Assembly: GCA_017474385.1 (NCBI GenBank)
Contig: JAFVHU010000085.1
Span: 1 to 64,000, forward strand
Direction of reading: 5' to 3'
DNA: 64,000 nucleotides
Origin: Afipia sp.
GTDB taxonomy: Bacteria > Pseudomonadota > Alphaproteobacteria > Rhizobiales > Xanthobacteraceae
Positions 46,646 to 55,953 of this stretch are shown piece by piece. Numbering within the stretch: position 1 is the stretch's first letter; each line of letters begins with the position of its first letter. A model generated the notes under the pieces. It had not been told where the DNA came from. It did no database searches and saw only the letters and a program-made list of their open reading frames with translations. Position numbers and translations under genes: made by a program.

Positions 46646-47824
46646 ATGACTCCTGCTTCCGATCTCAAGTCCGCGACATCCGATAGCACTGTGGCGAACA
46701 CCGCCGACGTGCGCTTGCCTCCCAGCGCGACCGGTATCCTGACCATCGACCTCGACGCCATCGTCGCCAACTGGCGCAAGCTCGAAAGCAAGGCTGTGCC
46801 CGCGGATTGCGCGGCCGTCGTGAAGGCCGATGCTTATGGCTGCGGCATCACCCAGGTTACCCGTGCGCTGGCGCGGGCGGGATGCAGAACCTTCTTCGTC
46901 GCCACACTGGACGAGGCGCGCGCGGCGCGCGAGGTCACGCCCACCTCGGCCATCTACGTGCTCGATGGATTCTTTCCGGGTTCGGGAGATCAGTTTGCGA
47001 AAATCGATTGCCGCCCGGTAATCGGCGACGCCACCGAACTTGCCGAGTGGGACGCGTTCCGCAAGACCAGCGGCTGGGAAGGTCAGGCAGCCATCCACAT
47101 CGATACCGGCATGAACCGTCTTGGCTTCCGCGTCGTGGAAGCGCAGGCGCTGCTGCCGCGGATCAAGAACGGAAATCACGGCATCTCGCTGGTGATGAGC
47201 CATCTCACCAGCGCCGAGATGCTGCACGATCCGGCGAATGGACGGCAGGTGACGGCGTTTCGCGAAATCGCGTCGCAGTTCTCCGGTGTTCCCGCTTCGC
47301 TGTCGAACTCCTCCGGCATTTTTCTCGGGCCCCAATTCCATTTCGATCTTGTGCGTCCGGGTGCGGCTCTCTACGGCGTCAATCCGACGCCGGAAGCCGA
47401 TACGCCAATGCTGCCTGTGGTCGATCTCAAGGTGCGCGTGGCGCAGGTCCGCAACATCGAGAAAGGCGAGCACGTCGGATACGGCGGCACCTGGACCGCG
47501 CGGCAGCCAACCCGATTGGCAATCGTCACGGCAGGTTACGCCGACGGATATTTCCGCGCCGCAGGCAGCATCGACAACATGCGCAGTGCGGAAGCCATGA
47601 TAGCCGGGAAACGTTGCCCGATCGCCGGGCGGATCTCGATGGATCTGATGGCGATCGACATCACGGCCCTCCCGCCCGGCGCAACCCGGCGCGGCACGCT
47701 GGTGTCACTCCTCAACAACGAGATCACTGTCGATACGCTCGCGCACCACTTCGGCACCATCGGCTATGAAGTGCTGACCAGTCTCGGCCGGCGCTATACC
47801 CGCGTCTACAAAGGCGGCGAGTAA
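46646..47824 (+). CDS. alr: Alanine racemase
   Basis: This 392-residue PLP enzyme makes D-alanine for peptidoglycan. The PLP lysine lies in AAVVKADAYGCG (about residue 56), the second catalytic base tyrosine is in HVGYGGTWTA, and HIDTGMNRLGF and RISMDLMAIDIT are conserved. The placement after dnaB is usual in this group. Confidence 0.97.
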   Translation: MTPASDLKSATSDSTVANTADVRLPPSATGILTIDLDAIVANWRKLESKAVPADCAAVVKADAYGCGITQVTRALARAGCRTFFVATLDEARAAREVTPTSAIYVLDGFFPGSGDQFAKIDCRPVIGDATELAEWDAFRKTSGWEGQAAIHIDTGMNRLGFRVVEAQALLPRIKNGNHGISLVMSHLTSAEMLHDPANGRQVTAFREIASQFSGVPASLSNSSGIFLGPQFHFDLVRPGAALYGVNPTPEADTPMLPVVDLKVRVAQVRNIEKGEHVGYGGTWTARQPTRLAIVTAGYADGYFRAAGSIDNMRSAEAMIAGKRCPIAGRISMDLMAIDITALPPGATRRGTLVSLLNNEITVDTLAHHFGTIGYEVLTSLGRRYTRVYKGGE

Positions 47825-47874
47825 CGGCATGATCCCGAAAGTGGGCATGCCCAAATAAAAAGAAGGACAATCGC

Positions 47875-48618
47875 ATGCCCGATGTCGTGGAATTCAAACC
47901 CGGAAACTACAAATTCATCGTCTCGCCCGGCGGGCCGTTCTCAAGCGGTGTCGCGGCGATGCCCGGCTTCGCGCTGCGCCGGGTGCGCTTCGCGCATCCG
48001 GTCCCGATGGCCGACGGCTTCGCCTTCATCAAGGCGCATCTCGAACGCGAAGGCCGCCCCATCACCGCGCTGGCCGCCTGCGAACTGCGCTCGCCAGCAG
48101 CGATGACGGGCGAACAGTTTCAGGCCTTCAACGGTGAGTATCTGAAGACGCTGCATCAGTGGGGCTGCAAGGCAGGCGACATCAATCCGCTGGCGCGCAG
48201 CAATCTCGCGCCGATCACGGAAATCCCGAGCGAGGCAATGTTCTTCGCCTTCACCTATACCGTTCCGGAAGCCGGAGCCTCCAGCGATTTCCTGATTTCA
48301 GGTTTCCCCGAGATCAAGGACGGTGCCGTCGTGGGTGGCCGCGACGTATCCTTAAAGGGACTCGATCTGAAAGCGCGCTTCGTCATGGGCACGCTGCGCG
48401 AGCGCGTCGCTGCGCTCGGCTGCGACTGGACCAAGGTTACCGCCGCGCAGATCTACACCGTGCACGACATCCGTCCGCTGCTCGATACGGTGTTTGCTGA
48501 AGACAAGGTGAGCCAGATCGGCCTTGCCTGGTATCCGGCGTGGCCGCCGGTGATCGGCCTGGAGTTCGAAGTCGACGTGCGCTGCGTGCGCACCGAACTG
48601 GTGATCGACGCGAGCTAA
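47875..48618 (+). CDS. CnbZ-like (RidA-related) protein
   Basis: This 247-residue soluble protein resembles proteins annotated as 2-amino-5-chloromuconate deaminase CnbZ: GNYKFIVSPGGPFSSGVAAMPG, ACELRSPAAMTGEQFQAFN, NPLARSNLAPITEIPSEAM and AFTYTVPEA. Such proteins may act on reactive enamines, as RidA does. I recall the family name but not a tested function in this organism group. It lies alone after alr and is followed by a dispersed repeat. Confidence 0.6.
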   Translation: MPDVVEFKPGNYKFIVSPGGPFSSGVAAMPGFALRRVRFAHPVPMADGFAFIKAHLEREGRPITALAACELRSPAAMTGEQFQAFNGEYLKTLHQWGCKAGDINPLARSNLAPITEIPSEAMFFAFTYTVPEAGASSDFLISGFPEIKDGAVVGGRDVSLKGLDLKARFVMGTLRERVAALGCDWTKVTAAQIYTVHDIRPLLDTVFAEDKVSQIGLAWYPAWPPVIGLEFEVDVRCVRTELVIDAS

Positions 48619-48631
48619 GGGCAACAAAAAG

Positions 48632-48747
48632 CCGTCACCCTGAGGTGCGAGCCGCATGGCGGCGAGCCTCGAAGGGCGACGGCGAAAGCTTAATGCAATC
48701 GTCATCCTTCGAGGCTCGCCAAGATGGCTCGCACCTCAGGATGACGG
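48632..48747. repeat. Extragenic inverted repeat (CCTGAGG type)
   Basis: Arms CCGTCACCCTGAGGTGCGAGCC and its near complement ending GGATGACGG flank an internal GCCTCGAAGG/CCTTCGAGGC repeat. The same family occurs at 14617-14730. It lies between convergent genes. Confidence 0.75.
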
Positions 48748-48760
48748 ACACCAATAGCGG

Positions 48761-49867
48761 TTACTTCGCGGTCCGCTTCTTCAGCACCATGTTGCCGACC
48801 AGCAGAAATTTCTGCGCGCGCTTTCCGTTGTCGACTTCGGTCGTGTAGATGTTGCCCTTGGAATCCAGCGCGAGATTGTGGACCCAGTGGAAGTCGCCGG
48901 CCATGCGGCCGTTGCGGCCGAAGCGCCCGACAATCTCTCCGGTATCGCGCTTGAGCGTGCGGACCTCGTTGTTGGCGCCGTCGGCATTCATAAGAAACGT
49001 CTGGTTGGGATCGTTCCAGATTTCGAGATCCCATACCGAGCCGTTCGCCAGCGTGTCCTTCTCGATGAACATCTCCTTCACGAAGCTGCCATCCTTTTTG
49101 AACACCTGAATACGGTCGTTCTGACGGTCGCACACATAGACCAGTCCATCCTTTGCGATCCGCACACAGTGCACCGGGTTGGCGAACTGCCGCGACGGCG
49201 GCGCATCCGGATTGTAGGCCCCCATCTTCTCGTCGGTCGGCGGCTTGCCGTAGGCGCCCCACATCCGCTTGAACGCGCCGGTCTCGGAGTCGAACACGAT
49301 GATGCGGTGGTTGTAGTAGCCGTCCGCAACATAAATCTCATTCGCGGCGGTATCGACGGTCATGTTGGCCGGACGTCCAAGGCGCGTGGTGTCCTTGCTG
49401 TCGGTCTGCGGGCCGGACTTGCCGATCTGCATCACGAACTTGCCCTCGCGGGTGAATTTCAAAATCTGTCCGTCGGTCTCGCCATTGCCTGCGAGCCAGA
49501 CGAAACCTTTCGCATCGACGAAGATGCCATGCTCGTTGGCTGGCCAGTCGTAACCCTCGCCCTTGCCGCCCCACGCCTTGATCAGATTGCCTTCCTGGTC
49601 GAACTCCATCACCGGCGGCGCAGGCATGCAGCACTTCGTGCGCGGCGGATTGAAGCTTGCCGCCTTCTCGTCGTCGGTCAGCGAGCGCGGCCGCTGCACC
49701 ACCCAGATGTGATCCTGCGCATCGACCGCGACGCCCGCGGCCTGTCCCATGATCCAGTTATTGGGCAGCGGCTTCGGCCACTGTGCGTCGACCTGAAATT
49801 TCGGTGCGTCAGCGGCATGAACCGCGCTTGTGAGGACAAGGCCGGCAATTGCGGCAATCCATTTCAT
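48761..49867 (-). CDS. Secreted NHL-repeat beta-propeller protein
   Basis: This 368-residue exported protein has a signal peptide (AIAGLVLTSAVHA) and a run of NHL-type repeats (GVAVDAQDHIWVVQRP, EHGIFVDAKGFVWLAGNG, VDTAANEIYVADGYYNHRI, VRIAKDGLVYVCDRQNDRI), forming a six-bladed propeller. Similar proteins are sometimes annotated as peptidylglycine alpha-amidating lyase-like. A CCMP segment in the second repeat is unusual. The function is unknown. Confidence 0.82.
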   Translation of the reverse strand: MKWIAAIAGLVLTSAVHAADAPKFQVDAQWPKPLPNNWIMGQAAGVAVDAQDHIWVVQRPRSLTDDEKAASFNPPRTKCCMPAPPVMEFDQEGNLIKAWGGKGEGYDWPANEHGIFVDAKGFVWLAGNGETDGQILKFTREGKFVMQIGKSGPQTDSKDTTRLGRPANMTVDTAANEIYVADGYYNHRIIVFDSETGAFKRMWGAYGKPPTDEKMGAYNPDAPPSRQFANPVHCVRIAKDGLVYVCDRQNDRIQVFKKDGSFVKEMFIEKDTLANGSVWDLEIWNDPNQTFLMNADGANNEVRTLKRDTGEIVGRFGRNGRMAGDFHWVHNLALDSKGNIYTTEVDNGKRAQKFLLVGNMVLKKRTAK

Positions 49868-49978
49868 GGCGTCATTCCCTTATTGCCGCGTCATGCCGGC
49901 AATAACCGGTCACGCGCGATCATTGTTTTTACTTGGATGCGCGAGCCGTTACGGCAGGACGCATTCATCTCGCGCTAT

Positions 49979-50865
49979 TCATTCCGGCACGCCTGCCAGA
50001 CGATAGCCTTCCGCCAGCTTCGCGACATCCTGATCCCGCCGCAACGGAAATCGCTCGCGGATCATTGAAATCCGCATCACCGAACTGATTTGCTGTGCCG
50101 CCTCCCATGCCTTCCGTGCGGCATCGGTCTGTCCGAGCAGCGCGTGCGCCGCGATGATGACGCCGTGAGCGCCCAGGAACCTCGGATTGGCACGCCGCGC
50201 CAGCTCAGCCCACCGGAGCGCCTTTTCATAGTGATCCAAGAAGAATGCCGCCTGCGCGAGCGCGGTGTAGGTGCTGAAGATCGACGAATCCAGCGGGCTC
50301 AAACGCAATGCGCGTTTGCAGTACTCCGTTGCTTCCTCATGGTTGCCGAGCAGGACATTGATCGCACCCCGGAACGACCAGGCAAACGCGGAGTTCGGGC
50401 TGTCAGTCGTCGCGCGCTCCAGATAATCGCCAGCCTGCTCAACTTCGTCGGCCAGCAATGCGAGCGTCCAGCCCGCCTGCCCCAGAACGAAGGTATCCCT
50501 TCTCCCGAGCTCGATGGCTTTGCGGGCAGCGCGGATCGCTTCGTCGCCGACATGGACACCGCGATGCGGAAATTGATTTTCCGGCTCGCCGGGGCTTCGC
50601 TGTTGGCGTTGGCCAGAGCTTCCTGTGCCGCGACCGCACATTGAACCGCATCGACCGCGCTGCCGAACTCCGCCAGCACGCTGTCGCCGGCTGTGTTGGC
50701 GATCCGGCCGCGGTGCGACGCGATCAGTTCGTCCATGATCCGCCTGCGTTCGGTCAGATCGCGGAACGTCCCGACCTCGTCGGCGCCCATCAGGCGGCTG
50801 AACCCTTCCACGTCGGCTGCGAAAATGGCCACCAGTCGCCGCTCGGTGTCATCAGATGTGGCCAA
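49979..50865 (-). pseudogene. Disrupted adenylate cyclase-TPR gene
   Basis: Two overlapping frames together look like one broken gene of the class III adenylate cyclase plus TPR type common in bradyrhizobia. The first (start TTG 50865, GGGGAG upstream) encodes the start of a cyclase domain (RRLVAIFAADVEGFSRLMGA, TAGDSVLAEF, INFRIAV). It loses frame near 50570; the other frame picks up VHVGD and then runs straight into TPR repeats (GQAGWTLALLADEVEQAGDY) to a stop at 49979. The rest of the cyclase domain and the middle region are missing, so both an internal deletion and a frameshift are needed to explain it. Confidence 0.75.
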
Positions 50866-51013
50866 AGCGAACTCCCCGTTACGTCTGAACAGTTTGCTAT
50901 GGCGGCCCCTCGCCCGTCCAGCCGGGAAGGGTTTTGCGTCAACGCGGATTGAACACGCGCGAACACCTCGCGTGATGACAGTTCATCGCGCTTTGCCGGG
51001 CCGGAAATTCAGG

Positions 51014-51050
51014 TTGACTTTTGCCGCAAAATAACGAACAAAAGAAGAAC
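51014..51050 (+). promoter_or_regulatory. radA promoter region with a LexA-type box
   Basis: GAAC-N7-GAAC (51036-51050) equals the complement of the alphaproteobacterial SOS box GTTC-N7-GTTC. A TTGACT (51014-51019) lies 16 bases upstream as a possible -35 element, so the box would overlap the -10 region. It is 35 bases upstream of the radA ATG. Confidence 0.55.
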
Positions 51051-51085
51051 AAACATGCAGACGGTTTTGAAGGACGGAATTCTTA

Positions 51086-52507
51086 ATGGCCCGCGCCGCA
51101 GTTCTCTCCTTCGTCTGCCAGAATTGCGGAGCCGCCTACAATAAATGGCAGGGCAAGTGCGAGTCCTGCGGCGAGTGGAACACGCTGTCGGAAGAAGACA
51201 CGACCGGCGCCACCTCCATGCCCGCGAATTTGCGCCCCAAACGCAAGGGCCGGCCCTTCGCGCTGGAAACCCTCACCGGCTCGAGCCCTGAAGCCCCTCG
51301 CCTGTCGTCCGGAATGGGCGAACTCGATCGCGTCACCGGCGGCGGCTTCGTGCGCGGCTCGGTGCTGCTGGTCGGCGGCGATCCCGGCATTGGAAAATCG
51401 ACACTGCTGACCCAGGCTACCAGCCTGATGGCCCGCGCGGGGCATCGCGTGGTCTATATCTCGGGCGAAGAAGCCGTCGCACAGGTCCGCCTTCGCGCCG
51501 CGCGTCTCGGCCTTGCCGACGCCGCCGTGCAACTGGCCGCGCAGACGTCCGTCGAAGACATCATCGCCACGCTGTCGGAAGGAACGCCGCCCCGTCTGGT
51601 GGTGATCGATTCCATCCAGACCATGTGGACCGACACCGTCGAATCCGCGCCCGGCACGGTGACGCAGGTTCGCGCATCGGCACAGGCACTCATTCGTTTC
51701 GCGAAGAAGTCCGGCGCGGCGCTCATTCTTGTCGGCCACGTCACCAAGGACGGCCAGATCGCCGGTCCCCGCGTGGTCGAGCACATGGTCGATGCAGTAA
51801 TGAGCTTCGAGGGCGAAGGCTCGCAGCAGTTCCGCATCCTGCGTGCGGTGAAGAACCGCTTCGGCCCGACCGATGAAATCGGCGTCTTCGAGATGACCGG
51901 CCTCGGTTTGCGCGAAGTCTCGAATCCATCCGAACTGTTCCTGTCCGAGCGCGATCTCGGCAGCCCCGGCACCGCCGTGTTCGCCGGTCTTGAAGGCACG
52001 CGTCCCGTGCTGGTCGAATTGCAGGCGCTGGTCGTTCCGACAACGCTCGGAACACCGCGCCGCGCCGTGGTCGGCTGGGAATCGAGCCGCCTGTCGATGG
52101 TGCTGGCGGTGCTGGAGGCGCATTGCGGGGTCAAGCTCTCCGGCTACGACGTCTATTTCAACGTCGCCGGCGGCCTGCGGATCAACGAGCCTGCGGCCGA
52201 TATGGCGGCGGCAGCGGCGCTGGTGTCGTCGCTCGCCAACGCGCCGTTGCCGGTCGATGCGGTCTATTTCGGCGAAATCTCGCTGTCCGGCGCGGTGCGG
52301 CCGGTGGCGCAGACCTCAGCCCGGTTGAAGGAAGCCGCCAAGCTCGGTTTCGGCCGCGCCGTGCTGCCGGAAAATGCGCGCGGCGATACCGGCGGCGACG
52401 CCGGATTGTCGCTTAATACGGTGGGATCGCTCACGTCGCTGGTGGCCGACATTGCCGCACGGGGCCGTAAAGCCACAGGTCCTGCGAAAACCGCAGCTTC
52501 AGGCTGA
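51086..52507 (+). CDS. radA: DNA repair protein RadA
   Basis: This 473-residue RecA-like ATPase helps branch migration in recombination. It has an N-terminal zinc finger (CQNCGAAYNKWQGKCESCGEW), Walker A GGDPGIGKSTLL, the RadA-specific KNRFG motif (about residue 253) and a Lon-like C-terminal domain (SRLSMVLAVLEAHCG). The ATG is preceded by AAGGACGG. A LexA-type box upstream suggests control by the SOS response. Confidence 0.97.
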   Translation: MARAAVLSFVCQNCGAAYNKWQGKCESCGEWNTLSEEDTTGATSMPANLRPKRKGRPFALETLTGSSPEAPRLSSGMGELDRVTGGGFVRGSVLLVGGDPGIGKSTLLTQATSLMARAGHRVVYISGEEAVAQVRLRAARLGLADAAVQLAAQTSVEDIIATLSEGTPPRLVVIDSIQTMWTDTVESAPGTVTQVRASAQALIRFAKKSGAALILVGHVTKDGQIAGPRVVEHMVDAVMSFEGEGSQQFRILRAVKNRFGPTDEIGVFEMTGLGLREVSNPSELFLSERDLGSPGTAVFAGLEGTRPVLVELQALVVPTTLGTPRRAVVGWESSRLSMVLAVLEAHCGVKLSGYDVYFNVAGGLRINEPAADMAAAAALVSSLANAPLPVDAVYFGEISLSGAVRPVAQTSARLKEAAKLGFGRAVLPENARGDTGGDAGLSLNTVGSLTSLVADIAARGRKATGPAKTAASG

Positions 52508-52773
52508 ATCAAGCCTGTTGAGAACCAAACGCGACGTGACGCTGGCGTGACCGGCCGCTATATAGCCCGCGAGTTTCGACGGCTGCCGATTGCGCCTCTC
52601 TACGGATCGTTAACCGCAACAGGCGATCTAGGAGAGCGATGCAGTTTTGCCGTTGATGTCTGGGTTTTTGCGGGTTCCCGGCCCTTGCGGGACGTGCGAT
52701 ATGGCCGTCAGCTATCTGGACCTGAGACAACCTGATTCGGGGTTTTGAAACTGAAAGCGGATCTGACCAGCCG

Positions 52774-53418
52774 ATGCCGATAACGCTTCTCGACATTATC
52801 GTTCTTGCCGTGATGCTGTTGTCGGGCCTTCTGGCGATGATCCGCGGCTTTATGCGCGAGATTTTGTCGATTGCCGCCTGGGGCGCAGCGGCCCTGACCA
52901 CGCTCTACGCCTATCAGAAGCTGCTGCCGACCGCGAAGACCTACTTCAACAACGAAACCGTCGCGGCGGTGGCCGTTGTGGCCGGTGTGTTCATTCTGAC
53001 GCTGATCGTGGTGTCGATCATCACTGTGCGCATCTCGGATATGATCCTCGATTCGCGGATCGGCGCGCTCGACCGCACGCTCGGCTTCCTGTTCGGCCTC
53101 GCTCGCGGTCTGTTGATCATGGTTGTCGCGTTTTTGTTCTTCGCCTGGCTGGTGCCGGACAAACAACAGCCTGATTGGGTCCGTAACGCCAAGTCGCGGG
53201 TGATGTTGCAGGGAACCGGCGATTGGCTGATGGGCCTCTTGCCGGACGACCCCGAGAACACCATCTTGAAGAGGTTCAAGAAAAAGGGCGACGAGGAGCA
53301 GACCGATGCTGCTCCCGAACCGCGCACAACGGCAACGGTGGGGAACGACGGCGGGTACGGGAAAACAGCCCGTGACGGTATGAAACAGTTGATCGAAGGC
53401 AAAGCCGCAGGACGCTAG
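52774..53418 (+). CDS. CvpA family membrane protein
   Basis: This 214-residue protein has about four transmembrane helices and the family start (TLLDIIVLAVMLLSGLLAMIRG, GFMREILSIAAWGAA). CvpA proteins are linked to colicin V production and envelope homeostasis. As in many bacteria, it lies directly upstream of purF. The C-terminal 40 residues are hydrophilic. Confidence 0.92.
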   Translation: MPITLLDIIVLAVMLLSGLLAMIRGFMREILSIAAWGAAALTTLYAYQKLLPTAKTYFNNETVAAVAVVAGVFILTLIVVSIITVRISDMILDSRIGALDRTLGFLFGLARGLLIMVVAFLFFAWLVPDKQQPDWVRNAKSRVMLQGTGDWLMGLLPDDPENTILKRFKKKGDEEQTDAAPEPRTTATVGNDGGYGKTARDGMKQLIEGKAAGR

Positions 53419-53461
53419 ATTCAGTTCTAGTCCTGCCTCAGACAAGGGCGCGGTGGACCAT

Positions 53462-54979
53462 ATGAAAACCCCTTCCGGCGATCACTCCACTCCACCCTCC
53501 AAATCCGACTACGACCTGGATGACGATCTGGACAAGGATCTGAACGGCGACACGCTCCGCGAGGAGTGTGGCGTGTTCGGCATCTTCGGCCATCCGGATG
53601 CTGCCGCCATCACGGCGCTTGGGCTTCACGCCCTCCAGCACCGCGGACAGGAAGCCGCCGGCATCGTCACCTACGACGGCCACCGTTTTCATTCCGAGCG
53701 CCGCCTCGGCCTCGTCGGCGACACCTTCTCCCGCGCCGAAGTGATCGAACGCCTCCCCGGCAATATGGCCGTTGGCCATGTCCGCTATTCCACCACCGGC
53801 GGCACCATCCTGCGCAATGTGCAGCCGCTGTTCGCCGAATTGAATGCAGGCGGCTTCGCCGTCGGCCACAACGGCAATCTCACCAACGGCCTGACGCTGC
53901 GGCGTGAACTCGTCCGCCATGGCGCGATGATGCAATCGACCACCGACACCGAGGTGATCCTGCATCTGGTTGCGCAATCGAAGCGCGGCCGTTTCATCGA
54001 GCGCTACATTGAAGCTCTTCGCGCGATCGAGGGCGCCTATGCGCTGGTATCGCTGACCAACAAGAAGCTGATCGGCGCACGCGATCCGCTCGGCATCCGC
54101 CCGCTGGTGCTAGGCGAACTCGACAACTGCCCGATCCTTGCTTCCGAGACCTGTGCACTCGACATCATCGGCGCGAAGTATGTCCGCGACATCGAGCCCG
54201 GCGAAGTCATCGTGTTCGACGAAAAGGGCACGGAGATCCACAAGCCGTTCCCGCCGCAGCCGCCCCGCCCCTGCATCTTCGAATACATCTATTTCTCGCG
54301 GCCCGACTCCATCGTCGGCGGCCGCTCGGTCTACGAGGTCCGCAAGGCGTTCGGCGCGCAGCTCGCGCGTGAAAGCCATGTCGATGTCGACGTGATCGTG
54401 CCGGTGCCGGATTCCGGCGTCCCTGCCGCGGTCGGCTACAGCCAGCATTCCGGCGTGCCGTTCGAACTCGGCATCATCCGCAACCACTATGTGGGCCGCA
54501 CCTTCATCCAGCCGACGCAGAGCGTGCGTGAGCTTGGCGTGCGCATGAAGCACGCGCCCAACCGCGCCGCCATCGAAGGCAAGCGCATTATCCTGATCGA
54601 CGACTCGCTGGTGCGCGGCACCACGTCAAAAAAGATCGTGCGCATGATGCGCGACGCCGGCGCCAAGGAAGTCCACTTCCGCCTCGCCTCGCCGCCGATC
54701 ATCAATCCGGATTATTACGGCATCGACCTGCCGGACCGCGGCGGGCTTCTGGCTGCGACACATACGCTTGAAGAAATGCGCGACATCATCGGCGCGGACT
54801 CGCTGGCGTTCCTGTCGATCGACGGCATGTACCGTGCTATGGGCGAACCGGCGCGCGATCCGGCCAATCCGAAGTTCGCGGATCACTGCTTCACCGGCGC
54901 CTATCCGACGCACCTCACCGACCAGACCCAGGTCGAGCAGCCGCAGCACCAGCTCTCGCTGCTGGCGGAAGCGAGCTAA
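53462..54979 (+). CDS. purF: Amidophosphoribosyltransferase
   Basis: This 505-residue enzyme catalyses the first committed step of purine synthesis, making phosphoribosylamine from PRPP and glutamine. A short propeptide is followed by the Cys nucleophile in LREECGVFGIFGHPDAA (mature N terminus at the Cys). GLHALQHRGQEAAG follows, and the PRPP loop is IILIDDSLVRGTT. The start may be ATG at 53462 or GTG at 53453. A strong hairpin follows the stop. Confidence 0.97.
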   Translation: MKTPSGDHSTPPSKSDYDLDDDLDKDLNGDTLREECGVFGIFGHPDAAAITALGLHALQHRGQEAAGIVTYDGHRFHSERRLGLVGDTFSRAEVIERLPGNMAVGHVRYSTTGGTILRNVQPLFAELNAGGFAVGHNGNLTNGLTLRRELVRHGAMMQSTTDTEVILHLVAQSKRGRFIERYIEALRAIEGAYALVSLTNKKLIGARDPLGIRPLVLGELDNCPILASETCALDIIGAKYVRDIEPGEVIVFDEKGTEIHKPFPPQPPRPCIFEYIYFSRPDSIVGGRSVYEVRKAFGAQLARESHVDVDVIVPVPDSGVPAAVGYSQHSGVPFELGIIRNHYVGRTFIQPTQSVRELGVRMKHAPNRAAIEGKRIILIDDSLVRGTTSKKIVRMMRDAGAKEVHFRLASPPIINPDYYGIDLPDRGGLLAATHTLEEMRDIIGADSLAFLSIDGMYRAMGEPARDPANPKFADHCFTGAYPTHLTDQTQVEQPQHQLSLLAEAS

Positions 54980-54997
54980 GAGCTTCTCATATTCGGG

Positions 54998-55021
54998 TGT
55001 TGTCCCGCCGCAGCGGGACAA
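54998..55021 (+). terminator. Hairpin after purF
   Basis: A perfect 10-base stem (GTTGTCCCGC/GCGGGACAAC) with loop CGCA lies 18 bases beyond the purF stop. It lacks a T-run, so it may protect the mRNA end or act with Rho rather than as an intrinsic terminator. Confidence 0.5.
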
Positions 55022-55054
55022 CGATGACAGGAAGAGCCTCCGCTTCTCGAACGG

Positions 55055-55789
55055 CTATGGCTGAGCGTGAGATAAATGGCTCACGATGAAGCCTTCTCCC
55101 TCCACCATCATTGATGTCGTGTTCACGACATCAATGTCTGCGACACGCCGCGTTTTCACGGCTGCGGAACGTAGAGGTATGGGCGGCCGGATGATGAGCC
55201 GGTCGAGGTCGTTGCGGTTCTGCGGTTCGACGAACTTGACTGCGAAGCCATCGGGCAAAAGCCGGACCACGCGGCCGATGCAGGCGCCAACAGCCAGTGG
55301 CGTTCCAATCTCCGGTTGCAATTGCGCGGAAACCGCGACGCCGGAGGCTGACATGTCGATGACAAAGCATGGCTGCGAATTACCGTCAGCCAAGGTCAGA
55401 GTGGAATGCGAATTCGCCGGGATGATGCGGGCATCATTCCTGTCGTCACGGATGCTGGGATCCTTCTGCCTCTTTTCCAGCCAGGTGAGTTTGCCCGCGA
55501 ACTTCTCGCGCATCGCGTGGACCATCTCGAGTTCGACCAGGAAGCCACCGGCAACCGTGTCGCTGATGCGACCATCGAACTTGCCGAAATCGCGGAAATA
55601 GGACGTGAGGCGGTCGCCGACCTTTCCGACGACCGGCACCTCGACCATCATCCGGAATGGTGAAACGCGGGTTGTCCGGCAAGCGAAGGTGCGTAATTTT
55701 CCCTGCGGATCATACCAGTTGGGAAGCGTGTAGTTGCCGCCAACGGCGACTTTGACGGCCCGCTGCTTGAGAAACTCTTTGACGGACAA
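55055..55789 (-). CDS. Tandem PilZ-like domain protein
   Basis: This protein of about 244 residues appears to have two PilZ-like folds. The second shows the family strand pattern SQPCFVIDMSASGVAVSAQ and GRVVRLLPDGFAVKFVE. The usual c-di-GMP motif RxxxR-(D/N)xSxxG is only partly seen: the D-SASG part is present (IDMSASG), but the arginine part is not clear. It may bind c-di-GMP or be a degenerate receiver. I chose TTG at 55789, with GAGG upstream; an ATG at 55867 has no ribosome site. Confidence 0.78.
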   Translation of the reverse strand: MSVKEFLKQRAVKVAVGGNYTLPNWYDPQGKLRTFACRTTRVSPFRMMVEVPVVGKVGDRLTSYFRDFGKFDGRISDTVAGGFLVELEMVHAMREKFAGKLTWLEKRQKDPSIRDDRNDARIIPANSHSTLTLADGNSQPCFVIDMSASGVAVSAQLQPEIGTPLAVGACIGRVVRLLPDGFAVKFVEPQNRNDLDRLIIRPPIPLRSAAVKTRRVADIDVVNTTSMMVEGEGFIVSHLSHAQP

Positions 55790-55953
55790 GGTGCAATCCT
55801 CGCGATAAGGGCCACACGCTGTAGTATGTGGAACTTTACGAGGGAATGATGCGAAAGGCGGTATCATTTTCTGCGGTTATCAGAACCTCCGCCATGAGCC
55901 CTCGACTTTAGATAAATTGCGGACAAATCGCCGAGCAGACCCCGCGGCCAGCC

